Shown here: positions 1-11,084 of the stretch, in pieces
How positions within the stretch are numbered: position 1 is the first letter of the stretch
Layout: every line of letters starts with the position of its first letter
Source: Salinivibrio sp. ES.052
Lineage (GTDB): Bacteria; Pseudomonadota; Gammaproteobacteria; Enterobacterales; Vibrionaceae
Assembly (NCBI RefSeq): GCF_900141775.1
Contig: NZ_FSRI01000001.1
Span: 1,892,251-1,956,250 of the forward strand
Length of the DNA stretch: 64,000 bases
Direction: 5' to 3'
Position numbers and translations under genes: made by a program
Notes under the pieces: generated by a model
Databases searched by the model: none
Seen by the model: only the letters and a program-made list of their open reading frames with translations
What the model was told of the DNA's origin: nothing

Positions 1-1
1 G

Positions 2-1483
2 GCGTTAGTCTCGGTCAAGTTAGTCTCTGAACCCGGTGTCGGCACGATTGCAACTGGGGTGGCGAAAGCCTATGCCGACTTAATCACCATCTCTGGTTAT
101 GATGGAGGAACGGGTGCCAGCCCGCTGACATCAGTCAAATATGCAGGTAGCCCTTGGGAGCTCGGACTAGCCGAAACCCAACAAGCATTGGTCGAAAACG
201 GCCTACGCCATAAAATCCGCTTGCAAGTCGATGGCGGCTTAAAAACCGGCCTCGATATCATCAAAGCGGCGATTTTAGGTGCAGAGAGTTTCGGCTTTGG
301 TACTGCCCCGATGGTGGCGCTTGGTTGTAAATACCTCCGTATTTGCCACCTGAATAATTGTGCGACAGGTGTGGCCACGCAAGATGAAACCTTGCGTAAA
401 GACTACTTCAAAGGTCTCCCAGAGCAGGTGATGAATTTCTTCAAAGGCTTGGGTGAAGAAGTACGTGAACTGCTGGCTGAGCTCGGTGTCGAGAAACTGA
501 CCGATCTGATTGGACGTACCGACCTGTTAGAAGCTGTTGATGGTTTCACTGCCAAGCAACTGAAGCTGGATTTAAGCCATATTCTTGATGCACCTACTCC
601 TTGGCCAGGAAAAACCCTGTACTGCAGTGAGCCCAATACGCCATTTGATAACGCCGCACTGAACCAAGCGTTACTCAGTGAGATGCGTGAAGCGATTGAG
701 GCCAACCATAGTGCAAGCATCTATCGTTCAGTAAGTAATACCGACCGTTCAGTCGGTGCCAGCTTATCTGGTGCCATTGCTAAGCGTTATGGCAACCCAG
801 GGATGGCCGCTAACCCTCTTGATATTCAGTTACAAGGCACGGCGGGGCAATCCTTGGGCGTATGGAATGCTGCTGGAGTCAATATCACCTTAGTGGGGGA
901 TGCGAACGATTATGTGGGCAAAGGCATGAGTGGCGGTCAGATTGTGATTCATCCACCCGTGGGATCAGCCTTTGCAAGCCATGAATCTACGATTATGGGG
1001 AACACCTGCTTATATGGCGCAACGGGGGGGAAACTCTTCGCCGCTGGTAAAGCGGGTGAGCGCTTTGCGGTACGTAACTCAGGCGCCCATGCCATTGTGG
1101 AAGGTGCGGGCGATAATGCCTGTGAATATATGACCGGCGGTATTGTGGCGATTTTAGGTCGTACCGGTGTCAACTTTGGTGCCGGAATGACCGGTGGCTT
1201 TGCGTATGTGCTTGATGAAGACGGTGACTTTAGTGCCCACATCAACCCCGAATTGGTTGAAGCACTGTCACTGGAATCACTCGCGATTCACCAAGAACAC
1301 CTACGTGGCCTGATAGCCCAACACCTCGAATTGACTGGTTCTGACCGGGCACAACAGCTGTTAGATGCTTTTGACCATTGGGTGCATCGCTTCTATCTGG
1401 TGAAGCCAAAGGCGGCAGATGTGAATACCTTATTAGGCCATCAGAGTCGTAGCGCGACGGAGTTGCGCGTTCAGGCGCAGTAA
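2..1483 (+). CDS. gltB: Glutamate synthase large subunit, C-terminal part (5' end outside window)
   Basis: This is the C-terminal third of the large (alpha) subunit of NADPH-dependent glutamate synthase, which makes two glutamates from glutamine and 2-oxoglutarate. The reading frame is open from the first bases of the window, so the gene starts upstream. The visible part holds the end of the FMN-binding synthase barrel ([11 protein letters not shown]), the cysteine cluster for the 3Fe-4S centre in [12 protein letters not shown], and then the glycine-rich beta-helix domain ([15 protein letters not shown]). gltD follows after a 12-base gap with its own AAGGAGG ribosome site, so the two form the usual gltBD operon. 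Confidence 0.97.
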   Translation, partial: ALVSVKLVSEPGVGTIATGVAKAYADLITISGYDGGTGASPLTSVKYAGSPWELGLAETQQALVENGLRHKIRLQVDGGLKTGLDIIKAAILGAESFGFGTAPMVALGCKYLRICHLNNCATGVATQDETLRKDYFKGLPEQVMNFFKGLGEEVRELLAELGVEKLTDLIGRTDLLEAVDGFTAKQLKLDLSHILDAPTPWPGKTLYCSEPNTPFDNAALNQALLSEMREAIEANHSASIYRSVSNTDRSVGASLSGAIAKRYGNPGMAANPLDIQLQGTAGQSLGVWNAAGVNITLVGDANDYVGKGMSGGQIVIHPPVGSAFASHESTIMGNTCLYGATGGKLFAAGKAGERFAVRNSGAHAIVEGAGDNACEYMTGGIVAILGRTGVNFGAGMTGGFAYVLDEDGDFSAHINPELVEALSLESLAIHQEHLRGLIAQHLELTGSDRAQQLLDAFDHWVHRFYLVKPKAADVNTLLGHQSRSATELRVQAQ

Positions 1484-2908
<1,425 letters not shown>

Positions 2909-2943
2909 GCATCACCGGCATCAACACGATGACCCTCTCTCAG

Positions 2944-2971
2944 AAGTGCCTCAAAGGAGGCACTTTTTTAT
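2944..2971 (+). terminator. Rho-independent terminator of gltBD
   Basis: A 9-bp perfect stem (AAGTGCCTC/GAGGCACTT) with an AAAG loop runs into a T-tract, 36 bases after the gltD stop. Confidence 0.9.
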
Positions 2972-3018
2972 TGCCTCATGTACACTAACGGCATTTACGC
3001 CCGAACAGGATTATAACC

Positions 3019-3714
3019 ATGAAAATCGGCATCATTGGCGCAATGGAGCAAGAAGTGACTCTGCTGCGCGACAAGCTGGCTAATCTGAGTACTCACCATG
3101 AAGGCGGTTGCACCTTCTTCTCGGGCACCTTACAGGGCCATGATATCGTTTTGCTACAATCCGGTATTGGCAAAGTCTCGGCGGCGATTGGCACGAGCTT
3201 ATTACTGTCACAGTACAAACCAGATTGGGTGATCAATACCGGTTCTGCGGGTGCTTTTGAGCCCTCGCTCAACTTAGGAGACGTGGTCGTGTCTTCTGAG
3301 GTTTGCTATCACGATGCTGATGCAACCGCATTTGGTTATCAAATAGGCCAAGTCCCACAACAACCCGCGGTCTTTAAATCCGATGAAGTTTTAATGCAAT
3401 TGGCAGAAAAAGCAGTCGATCCTAATACCCACGTTGTTCGTGGACTGATTTGTACCGCAGACACCTTCGTACATACCGACGCCCATCGACAACACATTTA
3501 TTCTCACTTCCCTGATGCCGTTGCCGCAGAGATGGAAGCCGCGGCAATTGCTCAAGTTTGCGCACAGTTCAAAACACCGTTTGTGGTCGTACGTGCTATC
3601 TCTGACGTGGTCGCGGAAAAAGAATCACCTATGACATTTGAAGAATTCTTACCACTAGCGGCCAAAAGCTCCTCGGCAATGGTCGAAAACATGGTGGCGA
3701 TGATTAACGCATAA
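3019..3714 (+). CDS. mtnN: 5'-methylthioadenosine/S-adenosylhomocysteine nucleosidase
   Basis: The 231-residue enzyme (Pfs) cleaves adenine from methylthioadenosine and S-adenosylhomocysteine. This feeds methionine salvage and the LuxS/AI-2 branch of quorum sensing. The start [13 protein letters not shown] carries the catalytic glutamate, the [10 protein letters not shown] stretch is the substrate-binding segment, and [10 protein letters not shown] carries the catalytic aspartate. An AGGA ribosome site precedes the ATG. The cobinamide synthase gene begins 20 bases downstream, so mtnN, cbiB, btuF and the TRIC channel gene are probably cotranscribed, as in Vibrio. Confidence 0.96.
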   Translation: MKIGIIGAMEQEVTLLRDKLANLSTHHEGGCTFFSGTLQGHDIVLLQSGIGKVSAAIGTSLLLSQYKPDWVINTGSAGAFEPSLNLGDVVVSSEVCYHDADATAFGYQIGQVPQQPAVFKSDEVLMQLAEKAVDPNTHVVRGLICTADTFVHTDAHRQHIYSHFPDAVAAEMEAAAIAQVCAQFKTPFVVVRAISDVVAEKESPMTFEEFLPLAAKSSSAMVENMVAMINA

Positions 3715-3734
3715 CGCGACAAACTCTAACTCTC

Positions 3735-4694
3735 ATGGATGCTTTGCTTAACCCGCAACAATGGATGATGCTGGCCGCCAACCACGGTAGCTTATGGGCG
3801 CTGTGGTTGGCCGTACTCCTGCATTGGCTGTTACCCCTCTCGAGCCAACACTCGCCTTTTCAGTACTGGCAACAGTATGGCGTCTTACTCGCCAGTCAGG
3901 TCAACAAAGACACCGATCCAAAACAGCAGCGCAAACTCGCCGGCGGTCTTGCCCTAGCTCTGATGTGTGGGACCTTGGGCATTTTCTTTATTGCCACTCG
4001 CGAACTGGTTTGGTCACGGCCACTTTTCGATGCAATTTTGCTTTGGTTAGCGCTGGACTGGCGGCCTATTGATCAATTTGGGCACGCGCTCGCGCATGCG
4101 ATTGATGATCATGACAAGGGCGCAGCCCGAGCTTTACTGGCCACGCGTGTGAACCGAGACACTGAGTCGTTATCATTGATAGGGATCGGTAAAGCGGGTG
4201 CGGAGACCCTCGTCCTCGGCACAGCGCGGCATGGGGCTTGTGTGATTTTTTATTATTTGATCGCCGGGGGAGTGGGTGCCTTGCTCTATACCAGTTTGGT
4301 ACACCTTGCCCGTGTCTGGTCGCCAAGCCGACTCATGTATTACCCCTTTGGACTCGCAGCAGCCCGCTTACTTAACCTGCTAGACACACTCCCGATGGGG
4401 CTGTTTGCCATTGTGTTAGCCGCGGGTCGCACCCCCTGGACCCATCTTAAAGCGTGCTGGCAACAAGGCCGCCGTTGGCGTACGCCTGGTCCTGGTTGGC
4501 TGCTCGCCTGTGCAGGAAGTCGTTTCCAACTATCACTCGGCGGCCCTGCTGTCTACCAAGGCACCAAAACCCTCAGAACCAAAATTGGCTATGGGGTGAC
4601 ACCTGCTTGTTACCATCTTTTATTATTGCGATCCAAATTAAAACACAGTGTTTTAATTTGGATCGCATTAAGCTCTCTGTTTCTACTCCTCTAA
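3735..4694 (+). CDS. cbiB: Adenosylcobinamide-phosphate synthase (CobD/CbiB family)
   Basis: This integral membrane enzyme attaches aminopropanol (phosphate) to adenosylcobyric acid in cobalamin assembly or salvage. The 319-residue protein has several hydrophobic segments, the family motif LLATRVNRDTESLS, and the late GGPAVYQG segment. It is followed closely by btuF, a B12-binding protein, which fits a cobalamin role. The last 40 codons are unusual: they contain a perfect 41-bp palindrome and encode a hydrophobic tail that looks unlike the usual C-terminus as I remember it. The call rests on the conserved central and GGP motifs. Confidence 0.9.
   Translation: MDALLNPQQWMMLAANHGSLWALWLAVLLHWLLPLSSQHSPFQYWQQYGVLLASQVNKDTDPKQQRKLAGGLALALMCGTLGIFFIATRELVWSRPLFDAILLWLALDWRPIDQFGHALAHAIDDHDKGAARALLATRVNRDTESLSLIGIGKAGAETLVLGTARHGACVIFYYLIAGGVGALLYTSLVHLARVWSPSRLMYYPFGLAAARLLNLLDTLPMGLFAIVLAAGRTPWTHLKACWQQGRRWRTPGPGWLLACAGSRFQLSLGGPAVYQGTKTLRTKIGYGVTPACYHLLLLRSKLKHSVLIWIALSSLFLLL
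4627..4667. repeat. Perfect 41-bp palindrome inside the end of cbiB
   Basis: Two perfectly complementary 20-base arms (left arm TGCGATCCAAATTAAAACAC) flank a single central A. The palindrome lies entirely inside coding sequence and is not followed by a T-tract, so it is not a standard terminator. Confidence 0.9.
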
Positions 4695-4706
4695 GGACAC
4701 TGATTT

Positions 4707-5561
4707 ATGCGTTGTTTTCGTGCCCTTTCCGCGTATCGCCCTTTGTGTGAATCTTTACTTATCGTGTTGCTGTGGGGAGCGATGTTCCCTGTCCATGCCA
4801 ACAACTCGCTTCGAGTGATTAGCCTCGCGCCTCATGCCACCGAGTTGGCTTATGCCGCGGGACTTGGCCCAAACCTGGTCGCCGCCAGTGCTTATAGTGA
4901 CTACCCTGAACGCGCTCAGTCTCTCGAACGCGTCGCCAATTACCGCGGCGTCAAGTTAGAACGGATTATCGCCTTAAAGCCTGACTTGATCTTGGCCTGG
5001 CGCGGGGGCAACCCACCCAAGCCGTTAGAAACATTGGCCACCATGGGATTTAAGGTACGTTATCTCAACCCAGAAACGCTTGAAGATATTGGCCAATTTA
5101 TTCGCGAGCTGGGCCACTATAGCGCGACACCCGACATAGCAGCAGCGAACGCAAAGGCGTTTGATAATAAGCTCGCGCAATTGAAAGCACGCTATCAGAA
5201 CGCCTCACCCGTCCCCTACTTTTACCTACTCAGTGACACACCGTTAATGACCGCCAGTAACCGAGCTTGGCCAAGCCAGCTGTTTACGGTGTGTGGAGGA
5301 AAAAATATCTTTGCGGATAGTCCCGCCGCCTACCCACAAGTGAATATGGAGCAGGTCATCACGCGCGCGCCACAGGTGATGTTCCACACCGGTGAGAAGC
5401 TACCTAGCAGTTGGCAATCAATGACCGATTTACTGCCCGACAACGCACAGCGCTTTACTTGGTCACTGAATCCAGACTGGTTAACCCGAGCTACACCTCG
5501 CGCACTCAATGCCGCTGAACAAATTTGTACCGCCCTTGATAACGTACGTCACGCGCAATAG
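4707..5561 (+). CDS. btuF: Periplasmic vitamin B12-binding protein
   Basis: The 284-residue protein binds cobalamin in the periplasm and delivers it to the BtuCD importer. The N-terminus has a basic start, a hydrophobic stretch ([12 protein letters not shown]) and a likely signal peptidase site after VHA. The mature part opens with [20 protein letters not shown] and continues with [20 protein letters not shown], which is typical of class III substrate-binding proteins of the BtuF type. It follows cbiB by 12 bases. BtuCD is not encoded in this window. Confidence 0.94.
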   Translation: MRCFRALSAYRPLCESLLIVLLWGAMFPVHANNSLRVISLAPHATELAYAAGLGPNLVAASAYSDYPERAQSLERVANYRGVKLERIIALKPDLILAWRGGNPPKPLETLATMGFKVRYLNPETLEDIGQFIRELGHYSATPDIAAANAKAFDNKLAQLKARYQNASPVPYFYLLSDTPLMTASNRAWPSQLFTVCGGKNIFADSPAAYPQVNMEQVITRAPQVMFHTGEKLPSSWQSMTDLLPDNAQRFTWSLNPDWLTRATPRALNAAEQICTALDNVRHAQ

Positions 5562-5569
5562 GACCTAGC

Positions 5570-6193
5570 ATGACACAAACCATGATTTTGTATGTATTCG
5601 ATTTGTTTGGCACGGCTGTGTTTGCCATTTCAGGCGTTTTAGTGGCGGGTCGATTACGGATGGATCCCTTTGGTGTCGTCGTCCTCGCCTGCGCAACCGC
5701 CATTGGTGGTGGCACAGTCAGAGATATGGCGATGGGCGCCACGCCCGCATTTTGGATCACGGACACCCTCTATATTTGGGTGATTTTAGCCACCTGTGTG
5801 GCGACCATGCTGCTGATTCGTCATCCACGACGTCTGCCTTGGTATGTGCTGCCTTGTGCGGATGCGATTGGTCTGGCGGTTTTTGTCGGGATTGGTGTCG
5901 ATAAAGCCCTTAGCTACGGTGCCTCACCACTCGTCGCGGTGATCATGGGCGTGATCACTGCCTGTGGCGGCGGCATTATTCGCGATGTTCTGGCGCGAGA
6001 AGTGCCCATGGTGCTCAGAACAGAAGTCTATGCCACTGCTTGTATTGCTGGCGGCATCGTTCACACCCTCGCCGTTCAAGTGAGCCCGGATACCATCACT
6101 GCCTCGCTTGCGGGCATGCTAACCACCTTATTGATCCGGCTGGCGGCCATTCGCTGGCATTTATCACTGCCTCCTTTTGCCCTTGATCGTTAA
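5570..6193 (+). CDS. TRIC-family (UPF0126/YadS-like) cation channel protein
   Basis: The 207-residue membrane protein has about seven hydrophobic helices and two internal repeats, each with a glycine-rich bend followed by Arg-Asp ([11 protein letters not shown] near residue 46 and [10 protein letters not shown] near residue 134). This is the hallmark of prokaryotic TRIC trimeric cation channels, formerly UPF0126. It starts 8 bases after btuF and is probably on the same transcript. The physiological role in bacteria is not well defined, so I give no gene symbol. Confidence 0.9.
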   Translation: MTQTMILYVFDLFGTAVFAISGVLVAGRLRMDPFGVVVLACATAIGGGTVRDMAMGATPAFWITDTLYIWVILATCVATMLLIRHPRRLPWYVLPCADAIGLAVFVGIGVDKALSYGASPLVAVIMGVITACGGGIIRDVLAREVPMVLRTEVYATACIAGGIVHTLAVQVSPDTITASLAGMLTTLLIRLAAIRWHLSLPPFALDR

Positions 6194-6299
6194 ATTTACG
6201 CGATGACGACAATCGCAAACCATAACAATATACGCAGCGGTTGAAATTTAGGCGATGTACCCTAAGGTCAGAGTAGACACCCTTGATAAAGGAGCCACT

Positions 6300-6863
6300 A
6301 TGATCAGCATTGCCATTATCTATCACTCTGAGAGCGAGCACACGCATGCGCTAGCCACCACCATTGCGGAGGGCATTCATGCCGGTGATGCCGAGCCGGT
6401 AATTTACCGCATTGAACCAGAAATGATAGAAAATGGACGCTTTGTCGATGACAAGGTGTTTGAAAAGCTTAAAGACGTCGATGCGATTATTTTTGGTGCG
6501 CCCACCTACATGGGTGGACCGAGCGCCCAATTTAAGGCGTTTGCCGATGCCTCTAGCCCCACCTGGGAGCGCCAAGACTGGCGAGGAAAGTACGCGGCTG
6601 GCTTTACGGTGGGCACCTACCCAGGAGGTGACCAGCCACAGACACTGCAGTATTTCCAAACCTTAGCCAGCCAGCATGACATGCTGTGGTTAAGTCTAGG
6701 TCGCGCCAATATAGGGGTAGAAAACATTAATCCAAGTGGCACAAGCCTTGGGGTGACCGCACACACGCCAGACGATGATCAACCTAACGAAGCCTGTCTA
6801 CAAACAGCGTTTTATCTTGGTCAACACATGGTACGTGCACTAAAAGGCGTCTGGCACACATAA
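6300..6863 (+). CDS. Flavodoxin-fold FMN reductase/quinone oxidoreductase (WrbA-like)
   Basis: The 187-residue protein starts at the ATG that follows an AAAGGAG ribosome site. An earlier in-frame ATG lacks such a site. The N-terminal IAIIYHSESEHTHALA is an FMN phosphate-binding loop, and GAPTYMGGPSAQFKAFAD and GTYPGGDQPQT are the next two loops of the flavodoxin/NAD(P)H quinone oxidoreductase fold. It probably reduces quinones or other small acceptors with NAD(P)H, but the substrate cannot be read from sequence. An IS element sits 12 bases after its stop and separates it from the shared terminator next to tyrS. Confidence 0.85.
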   Translation: MISIAIIYHSESEHTHALATTIAEGIHAGDAEPVIYRIEPEMIENGRFVDDKVFEKLKDVDAIIFGAPTYMGGPSAQFKAFADASSPTWERQDWRGKYAAGFTVGTYPGGDQPQTLQYFQTLASQHDMLWLSLGRANIGVENINPSGTSLGVTAHTPDDDQPNEACLQTAFYLGQHMVRALKGVWHT

Positions 6864-6875
6864 ACTTGTCTTGTT

Positions 6876-6900
6876 TGTCCCGTCCTAATATAGGTTGACA
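6876..6900 (+). repeat. IS terminal inverted repeat (orfB side)
   Basis: This 25-base end matches the reverse complement of the opposite end at 21 of 25 positions and starts with TGTCCCGTCCT. Confidence 0.92.
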
Positions 6901-6904
6901 GTTT

Positions 6905-7672
6905 TTAGGCCAGCTCCAGTAGCTGGCCTTTTTTATTATGCACCTGATTGGGGGTTGCCATACTTAAACTTAGGTGCGGTCTCATTTCGTTGTATATCGC
7001 TATCGATTCTTTTACCAGTATTTTAAGCTCTGTCAGTGTCTTACACCGGTACAGTAAAAACTCATGCTTCAGTATGCCATTGACTCTTTCCGCTAACGCG
7101 TTTTGGTAGCAATCATAACCATCCGTCATCGACGGCTGGATTTGACTCTCCTGTAGCGCACTCTGATAAACGGCTGAGCAGTATTGCGAACCTCGGTCTG
7201 AGTGATGTACCGCATTGCCGATATAGCGCTTATCTTTGACGGCCATTTTCAGCGCTTTCACTACATTGTCGACTTTCATATCTTCGCTAACGTGATGACC
7301 CACTATCTTGCGTGAGTTGGCATCGGTCACCAGTGACAGATAGTGCACACCTTGGTCTGATTCAACATAAGTGATGTCGCTGACCAGTACATGCGCAGCA
7401 TCATGCAGTCCGTCTTCTTTTAGCAGGTTAGGATGCTTCTTCATCCAGTGCTTACTACACGTAGTTTTTGTGTAGCTTTTCTTGGGTTTAACCAGTAAGC
7501 CTTCGCTTCTCAGATAGCTAAAAAACCCGTCTCGCCCTAGCTTAATTTCGTGTTCAACTAGCTTGGGCTTTACCAACGCGTAGAGCTTACGCGCCCCTAA
7601 CCTCGGCATATACTTACGCCAGTATTGGACCCAGTCTCTGATGATTGATAGTTCAGCTCTTCGGCTTTCCAT
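6905..7672 (-). CDS. IS3-family transposase OrfB (DDE integrase core)
   Basis: This frame carries the catalytic core: an HTH_21-like segment (YMPRLGARKLYALVKPKL), then D (VLVSDITYV), D (HHSDRGSQY) and E (NALAERVNG). The ATG at 7672 gives 255 residues. The same frame stays open upstream through IKLAAACRATGISRQGVYQAVARM to the end of orfA, so the functional product is more likely an OrfAB fusion made by -1 frameshifting. The A-rich string around CCAAAAGTAAAATAA at the orfA stop would allow a lysyl-tRNA slip. Confidence 0.93.
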   Translation of the reverse strand: MESRRAELSIIRDWVQYWRKYMPRLGARKLYALVKPKLVEHEIKLGRDGFFSYLRSEGLLVKPKKSYTKTTCSKHWMKKHPNLLKEDGLHDAAHVLVSDITYVESDQGVHYLSLVTDANSRKIVGHHVSEDMKVDNVVKALKMAVKDKRYIGNAVHHSDRGSQYCSAVYQSALQESQIQPSMTDGYDCYQNALAERVNGILKHEFLLYRCKTLTELKILVKESIAIYNEMRPHLSLSMATPNQVHNKKGQLLELA

Positions 7673-7737
7673 TCGAGCAACGGCTTGATAGACACCTTGC
7701 CGAGAAATGCCTGTGGCACGACATGCCGCCGCTAACT

Positions 7738-8133
7738 TTATTTTACTTTTGGCTTTGGCTTGCCAGATGTACCGGATAAGTACTTTTTTCTGAGGCCGGC
7801 TCCGTACTCATTGTCCATGATATCGACCATACCATTGAGGATTTGGTTACGCAGTTTCTCTTCGGCTAACTCACGCTCAAGGCGCTTGATAGTTTCGGAT
7901 GGGGTTTCTTTTGAATGTGGCATAAGGGGATGCTGAAATGGCTTCGACCAATCGAGTCTACCATGTTTTCTGAGCCAGACGAGTACCGTTGAGCGGCCCT
8001 GAATGCCAAAACGGGCTTGAGCTTGTTTGTACGTCATTTCGCCTTTTTCAACACGCTCTACAACGCCTAATTTAAAGGCTAAGGTGTAATCACGTTGCGT
8101 GCGCTTACGGCTTGAATTACTTGATGTTGTCAT
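7738..8133 (-). CDS. IS3-family OrfA (HTH DNA-binding protein)
   Basis: The 131-residue protein opens with a basic tail and a helix-turn-helix (YTLAFKLGVVERVEKGEMTYKQAQARFGI), followed by a leucine-zipper-like segment (IKRLERELAEEKLRNQILNGMVDIM). This is the IS3 OrfA pattern for binding the terminal repeats. The orfB frame is -1 relative to this one and overlaps its end. Confidence 0.93.
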   Translation of the reverse strand: MTTSSNSSRKRTQRDYTLAFKLGVVERVEKGEMTYKQAQARFGIQGRSTVLVWLRKHGRLDWSKPFQHPLMPHSKETPSETIKRLERELAEEKLRNQILNGMVDIMDNEYGAGLRKKYLSGTSGKPKPKVK

Positions 8134-8149
8134 AAAGAAGTCCTCTTTA

Positions 8150-8174
8150 TGTCAACGTATTTCAGGACGGGACA
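8150..8174 (-). repeat. IS terminal inverted repeat (orfA side)
   Basis: Read on the minus strand, it begins TGTCCCGTCCTGAAATACG and ends GTTGACA, mirroring the other end of the element. Confidence 0.92.
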
Positions 8175-8183
8175 GTTTAAATA

Positions 8184-8215
8184 AAAAAGCCCTCGCATCG
8201 CAGCGAGGGCTTTTT
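8184..8215. terminator. Bidirectional terminator after tyrS
   Basis: A 13-bp perfect stem (AAAAAGCCCTCGC/GCGAGGGCTTTTT) with a 6-base loop has T-tracts on both strands. It ends tyrS on the minus strand and probably once also ended the flavodoxin-type gene before the IS landed between them. Confidence 0.9.
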
Positions 8216-8240
8216 ACTCAACTCAAGCAACGCAATTCAA

Positions 8241-9428
8241 TCAGCCTAGCGTCACCCGAGCGAACTTGCGCTTACCCACTTGATAAACAGCCTCACCCGC
8301 GGCGGGGACGAGTTTGGTGTCTTCCACTTTTTCGCCGTCAATTTTCACTGCACCTTGGCGAACCATACGTAGTGCATCGGAGGTGGAATTAACCAGCCCA
8401 GCCTCTTTTAGCAGGTTAGCAATCGCAATACCTTGCTCGAAGGTAAAGCTTGGCATTTCGTCCGGCATTGCCCCTTTTTGGAAACGGTTGATAAAGGTTT
8501 GCTCTGCCGCGTCAGCATCAGCGTCTGAGTGGAAACGCGCGATGATCTCCTTGGCCAGCAAGATCTTAATATCACGTGGGTTTTTACCCGCCTGAACGTC
8601 TTGCTTGAATTGCACCACGTCTTCGAGCGGGCGGAATGACAAGAGCTCGTAGTAATCCCACATTAGATCGTCAGAAATGGACATAATCTTACCGAACATG
8701 TCATCTGGGCGCTCGCTCACACCAATGTAGTTGTGCGCTGACTTGGACATTTTCTTCACGCCATCAAGACCCACTAGTAGCGGCATGGTCATCACCACTT
8801 GGGGTTTTTGGCCCGCTTGCTTTTGCAGCTCACGCCCCATCAATAAATTGAACTTTTGATCGGTGCCACCCAGCTCAACGTCTGCTTCTAACGCCACCGA
8901 ATCGTGACCTTGAAGCAGTGGGTAGATGAACTCATGGATAGCAATCGCTTGGTTGCTGGTATAGCGCTTTTTAAAATCATCACGCTCAAGCATGCGAGCC
9001 ACGGTCGAGCTTGCCGCCAGACGGATCATGCCGTCAGTCCCCAACTGACCTAGCCATTTCGAGTTAAACTCGATACGCGTTTTTGCCGGATCCAGAATTT
9101 TAAACACCTGCTCTTTATAGGTTTCTGCGTTTTCGAGCACTTGCTCTCGCGTCAGTGGTGGGCGAGTGGTGTTTTTCCCGCTCGGGTCGCCGACCATGCC
9201 GGTATAATCGCCAATCAAAAAGATCACTTCATGACCAAGCGCTTGAAAAGCTCGAAGCTTATTCAGGATCACCGTGTGACCGAGGTGGATATCCGGTGCG
9301 GTGGGATCGGCACCGAGCTTGATGCGAAGAGGACGATCCTCTTTCAGCTTTGCCACCAGCTCATCTTCCGGGATTACTTCATCTACGCCACGTTTTAGTT
9401 CTGCTAGCGCGGCTTCAAGGCTCGCCAT
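8241..9428 (-). CDS. tyrS: Tyrosyl-tRNA synthetase
   Basis: The 395-residue class I synthetase charges tRNA-Tyr. The HIGH-type motif is HLGH in [15 protein letters not shown] near residue 44. The KMSKS motif is present exactly as KMSKSAHN near residue 228. The C-terminal 60 residues ([21 protein letters not shown]) are an S4 RNA-binding domain. It is transcribed divergently from the M23 peptidase gene. Confidence 0.97.
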   Translation of the reverse strand: MASLEAALAELKRGVDEVIPEDELVAKLKEDRPLRIKLGADPTAPDIHLGHTVILNKLRAFQALGHEVIFLIGDYTGMVGDPSGKNTTRPPLTREQVLENAETYKEQVFKILDPAKTRIEFNSKWLGQLGTDGMIRLAASSTVARMLERDDFKKRYTSNQAIAIHEFIYPLLQGHDSVALEADVELGGTDQKFNLLMGRELQKQAGQKPQVVMTMPLLVGLDGVKKMSKSAHNYIGVSERPDDMFGKIMSISDDLMWDYYELLSFRPLEDVVQFKQDVQAGKNPRDIKILLAKEIIARFHSDADADAAEQTFINRFQKGAMPDEMPSFTFEQGIAIANLLKEAGLVNSTSDALRMVRQGAVKIDGEKVEDTKLVPAAGEAVYQVGKRKFARVTLG

Positions 9429-9672
9429 AGTCTCTTGCTCCTACCCAATAGGCAAAAATGTGATAAACAGACATATTACTCGAATAGCGACAGTTTTTGA
9501 AACCAGTTAAACTGATCGTTAACGTGCCGGGTGCGCGCAGCGGCTACCGTCAAAGAATGTTTGTCGTCTTTGTGTCAACCGTGTCAAAAATACTTCAGGG
9601 CATCACCCCCAATAAAACTGATTGGGAGTCTGACTGTCATAACTTTATTCGTAGCGATTCAACATAGTCTTC

Positions 9673-10995
9673 ATGCCGTTAAATAAACTCGCAGCCTTAC
9701 CCAAATTACATAAACTCATTATCGGTGCTCTGAGCGCATTCGTTGTTTTATTAATCCTGGTACCGGACGGTGCCAATACACCGCGTCCTCAACCCAATTT
9801 CGAACCCGGTAAGCATTACCCATTACCCGTCGATGCGGTCTCATTATTGCCGCCACAAGATGAGATGCCCGCTCAATTTAGCCGCAATATCCATTGGACC
9901 ACTTATGAAGTGCAGCCTGGCGAGAGCATGGCACTGCTTTTTAATCGTGCAGGCCTCAGCCCAACCACGCTTTATCGCCTTGTCAATGCCGATGAAGGAA
10001 CACAAAGCCTCGCCTATCTGAACCCTGGGGATGAAGTGCGATTAGGTGTGAATGACGACGGAGAATTGGTTCAGCTCATTCAACCGCGTGGCACCAACGA
10101 AACCTTAATAGTCAATAAACTTGATGACACCTATCAGTCCCGAATTGAAACCAAACACGTTGATACTCAGATCAACTTTGCGCGTGCCACCATCAAATCG
10201 AGCTTTTGGCAAGCCGCTTCCGGTGCCGGTCTCAACCCGAATCAGATCATGCAGCTGGCCGGGATTTTTGGTTGGGATGTCGATTTCGCGCTCGATATCC
10301 GCAATGGCGATAGCTTTTCAGTTTTGTATGAAGAGGAATTTGTCGAAGGTGAGCACATTGGTAGCGGTAATATTCTTGCCGCGACATTCACGAATCGCGG
10401 CGAAACCTTTACTGCAGTACGGGCCAAAAACAGTAAATACTATACGCCGACCGGTAAAGCGATGAAGAAAGCGTTTCTCCGCTCACCGGTTAACTTCCGG
10501 TATGTCAGTTCAAACTTTAATCCACGCCGTTTGCACCCGGTGACGGGACGGGTTAAACCGCACCGGGGAACGGACTACGTCGCCCCAGTCGGTACCCCCA
10601 TCAAAGCGGCCGGTGACGGCGTGGTCATGAAAGCCTCTTACAATCGTTTCAACGGTAACTATGTGTTTATCCGTCATAGCTCGACGTATATTACTAAGTA
10701 TTTGCACCTGACTAAGCGCAAGGTCAAAACCGGTCAGCGAGTTAAACAAGGGGATATCATTGGCACTCTCGGCTCAACGGGACGTGTGACGGGTGCCCAT
10801 TTGCATTACGAGTTCTTGGTTCACGGAGTGCATAAAAACCCGCGCACCGTCGAATTACCAGAAGCGAAGTCGTTACAAGGCAAAGAAAAACGTACGTTTG
10901 TCCGTTTGGCCGAATCACGCATGGCGCAACTGAGTAAGTTTAACCAACTGCTAGCGACGGTAGGCAGTTTGAACCATTACAATCGTGGCGGCTAA
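9673..10995 (+). CDS. mepM: M23 family murein DD-endopeptidase (MepM-like)
   Basis: The 440-residue protein is anchored by one N-terminal hydrophobic segment (residues 14-32) and faces the periplasm. The middle has a LysM/OapA-like region (ESMALLFNRAGLSPTTLYRLV). The C-terminal M23 domain has the zinc-ligand motifs HRGTDYVAP near residue 297 and HLHYEF near residue 378. Such enzymes cut peptide crosslinks so that the murein sacculus can expand. Vibrios have several related enzymes, so the exact orthologue is not certain. Confidence 0.92.
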   Translation: MPLNKLAALPKLHKLIIGALSAFVVLLILVPDGANTPRPQPNFEPGKHYPLPVDAVSLLPPQDEMPAQFSRNIHWTTYEVQPGESMALLFNRAGLSPTTLYRLVNADEGTQSLAYLNPGDEVRLGVNDDGELVQLIQPRGTNETLIVNKLDDTYQSRIETKHVDTQINFARATIKSSFWQAASGAGLNPNQIMQLAGIFGWDVDFALDIRNGDSFSVLYEEEFVEGEHIGSGNILAATFTNRGETFTAVRAKNSKYYTPTGKAMKKAFLRSPVNFRYVSSNFNPRRLHPVTGRVKPHRGTDYVAPVGTPIKAAGDGVVMKASYNRFNGNYVFIRHSSTYITKYLHLTKRKVKTGQRVKQGDIIGTLGSTGRVTGAHLHYEFLVHGVHKNPRTVELPEAKSLQGKEKRTFVRLAESRMAQLSKFNQLLATVGSLNHYNRGG

Positions 10996-11013
10996 CAGGG
11001 TTGCTATCCATGA

Positions 11014-11039
11014 AAAACGGCGCTCATCGGCGCCGTTTT
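11014..11039. terminator. Terminator between mepM and erpA
   Basis: A 10-bp perfect stem (AAAACGGCGC/GCGCCGTTTT) with loop TCATCG lies between these convergent genes and could serve both. Confidence 0.85.
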
Positions 11040-11084
11040 GGTTTCATGGGATAAGAAAGCGTCTACATCGTATAGCGGAGAAGG

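Larger units (their letters stand above)
6876..8174 (-). mobile_element. Intact IS3-family insertion sequence (1299 bp)
   Basis: The element is bounded by 25-bp imperfect inverted repeats beginning TGTCCCGTCCT and ending GTTGACA on each side. It is flanked by a 3-bp direct repeat GTT (6873-6875 and 8175-8177), which is the likely target duplication. It encodes two minus-strand ORFs, an HTH-bearing OrfA and a DDE transposase OrfB in the -1 frame, which is the layout of the IS3 family. Both frames are intact, so the element may be active. The closest ISfinder group was not determined. Confidence 0.95.

Noticed and set aside
4627..4667. The cbiB palindrome as a transcription terminator
   Set aside because: It lies inside the coding frame, has an AT-rich middle and has no T-tract on either strand.
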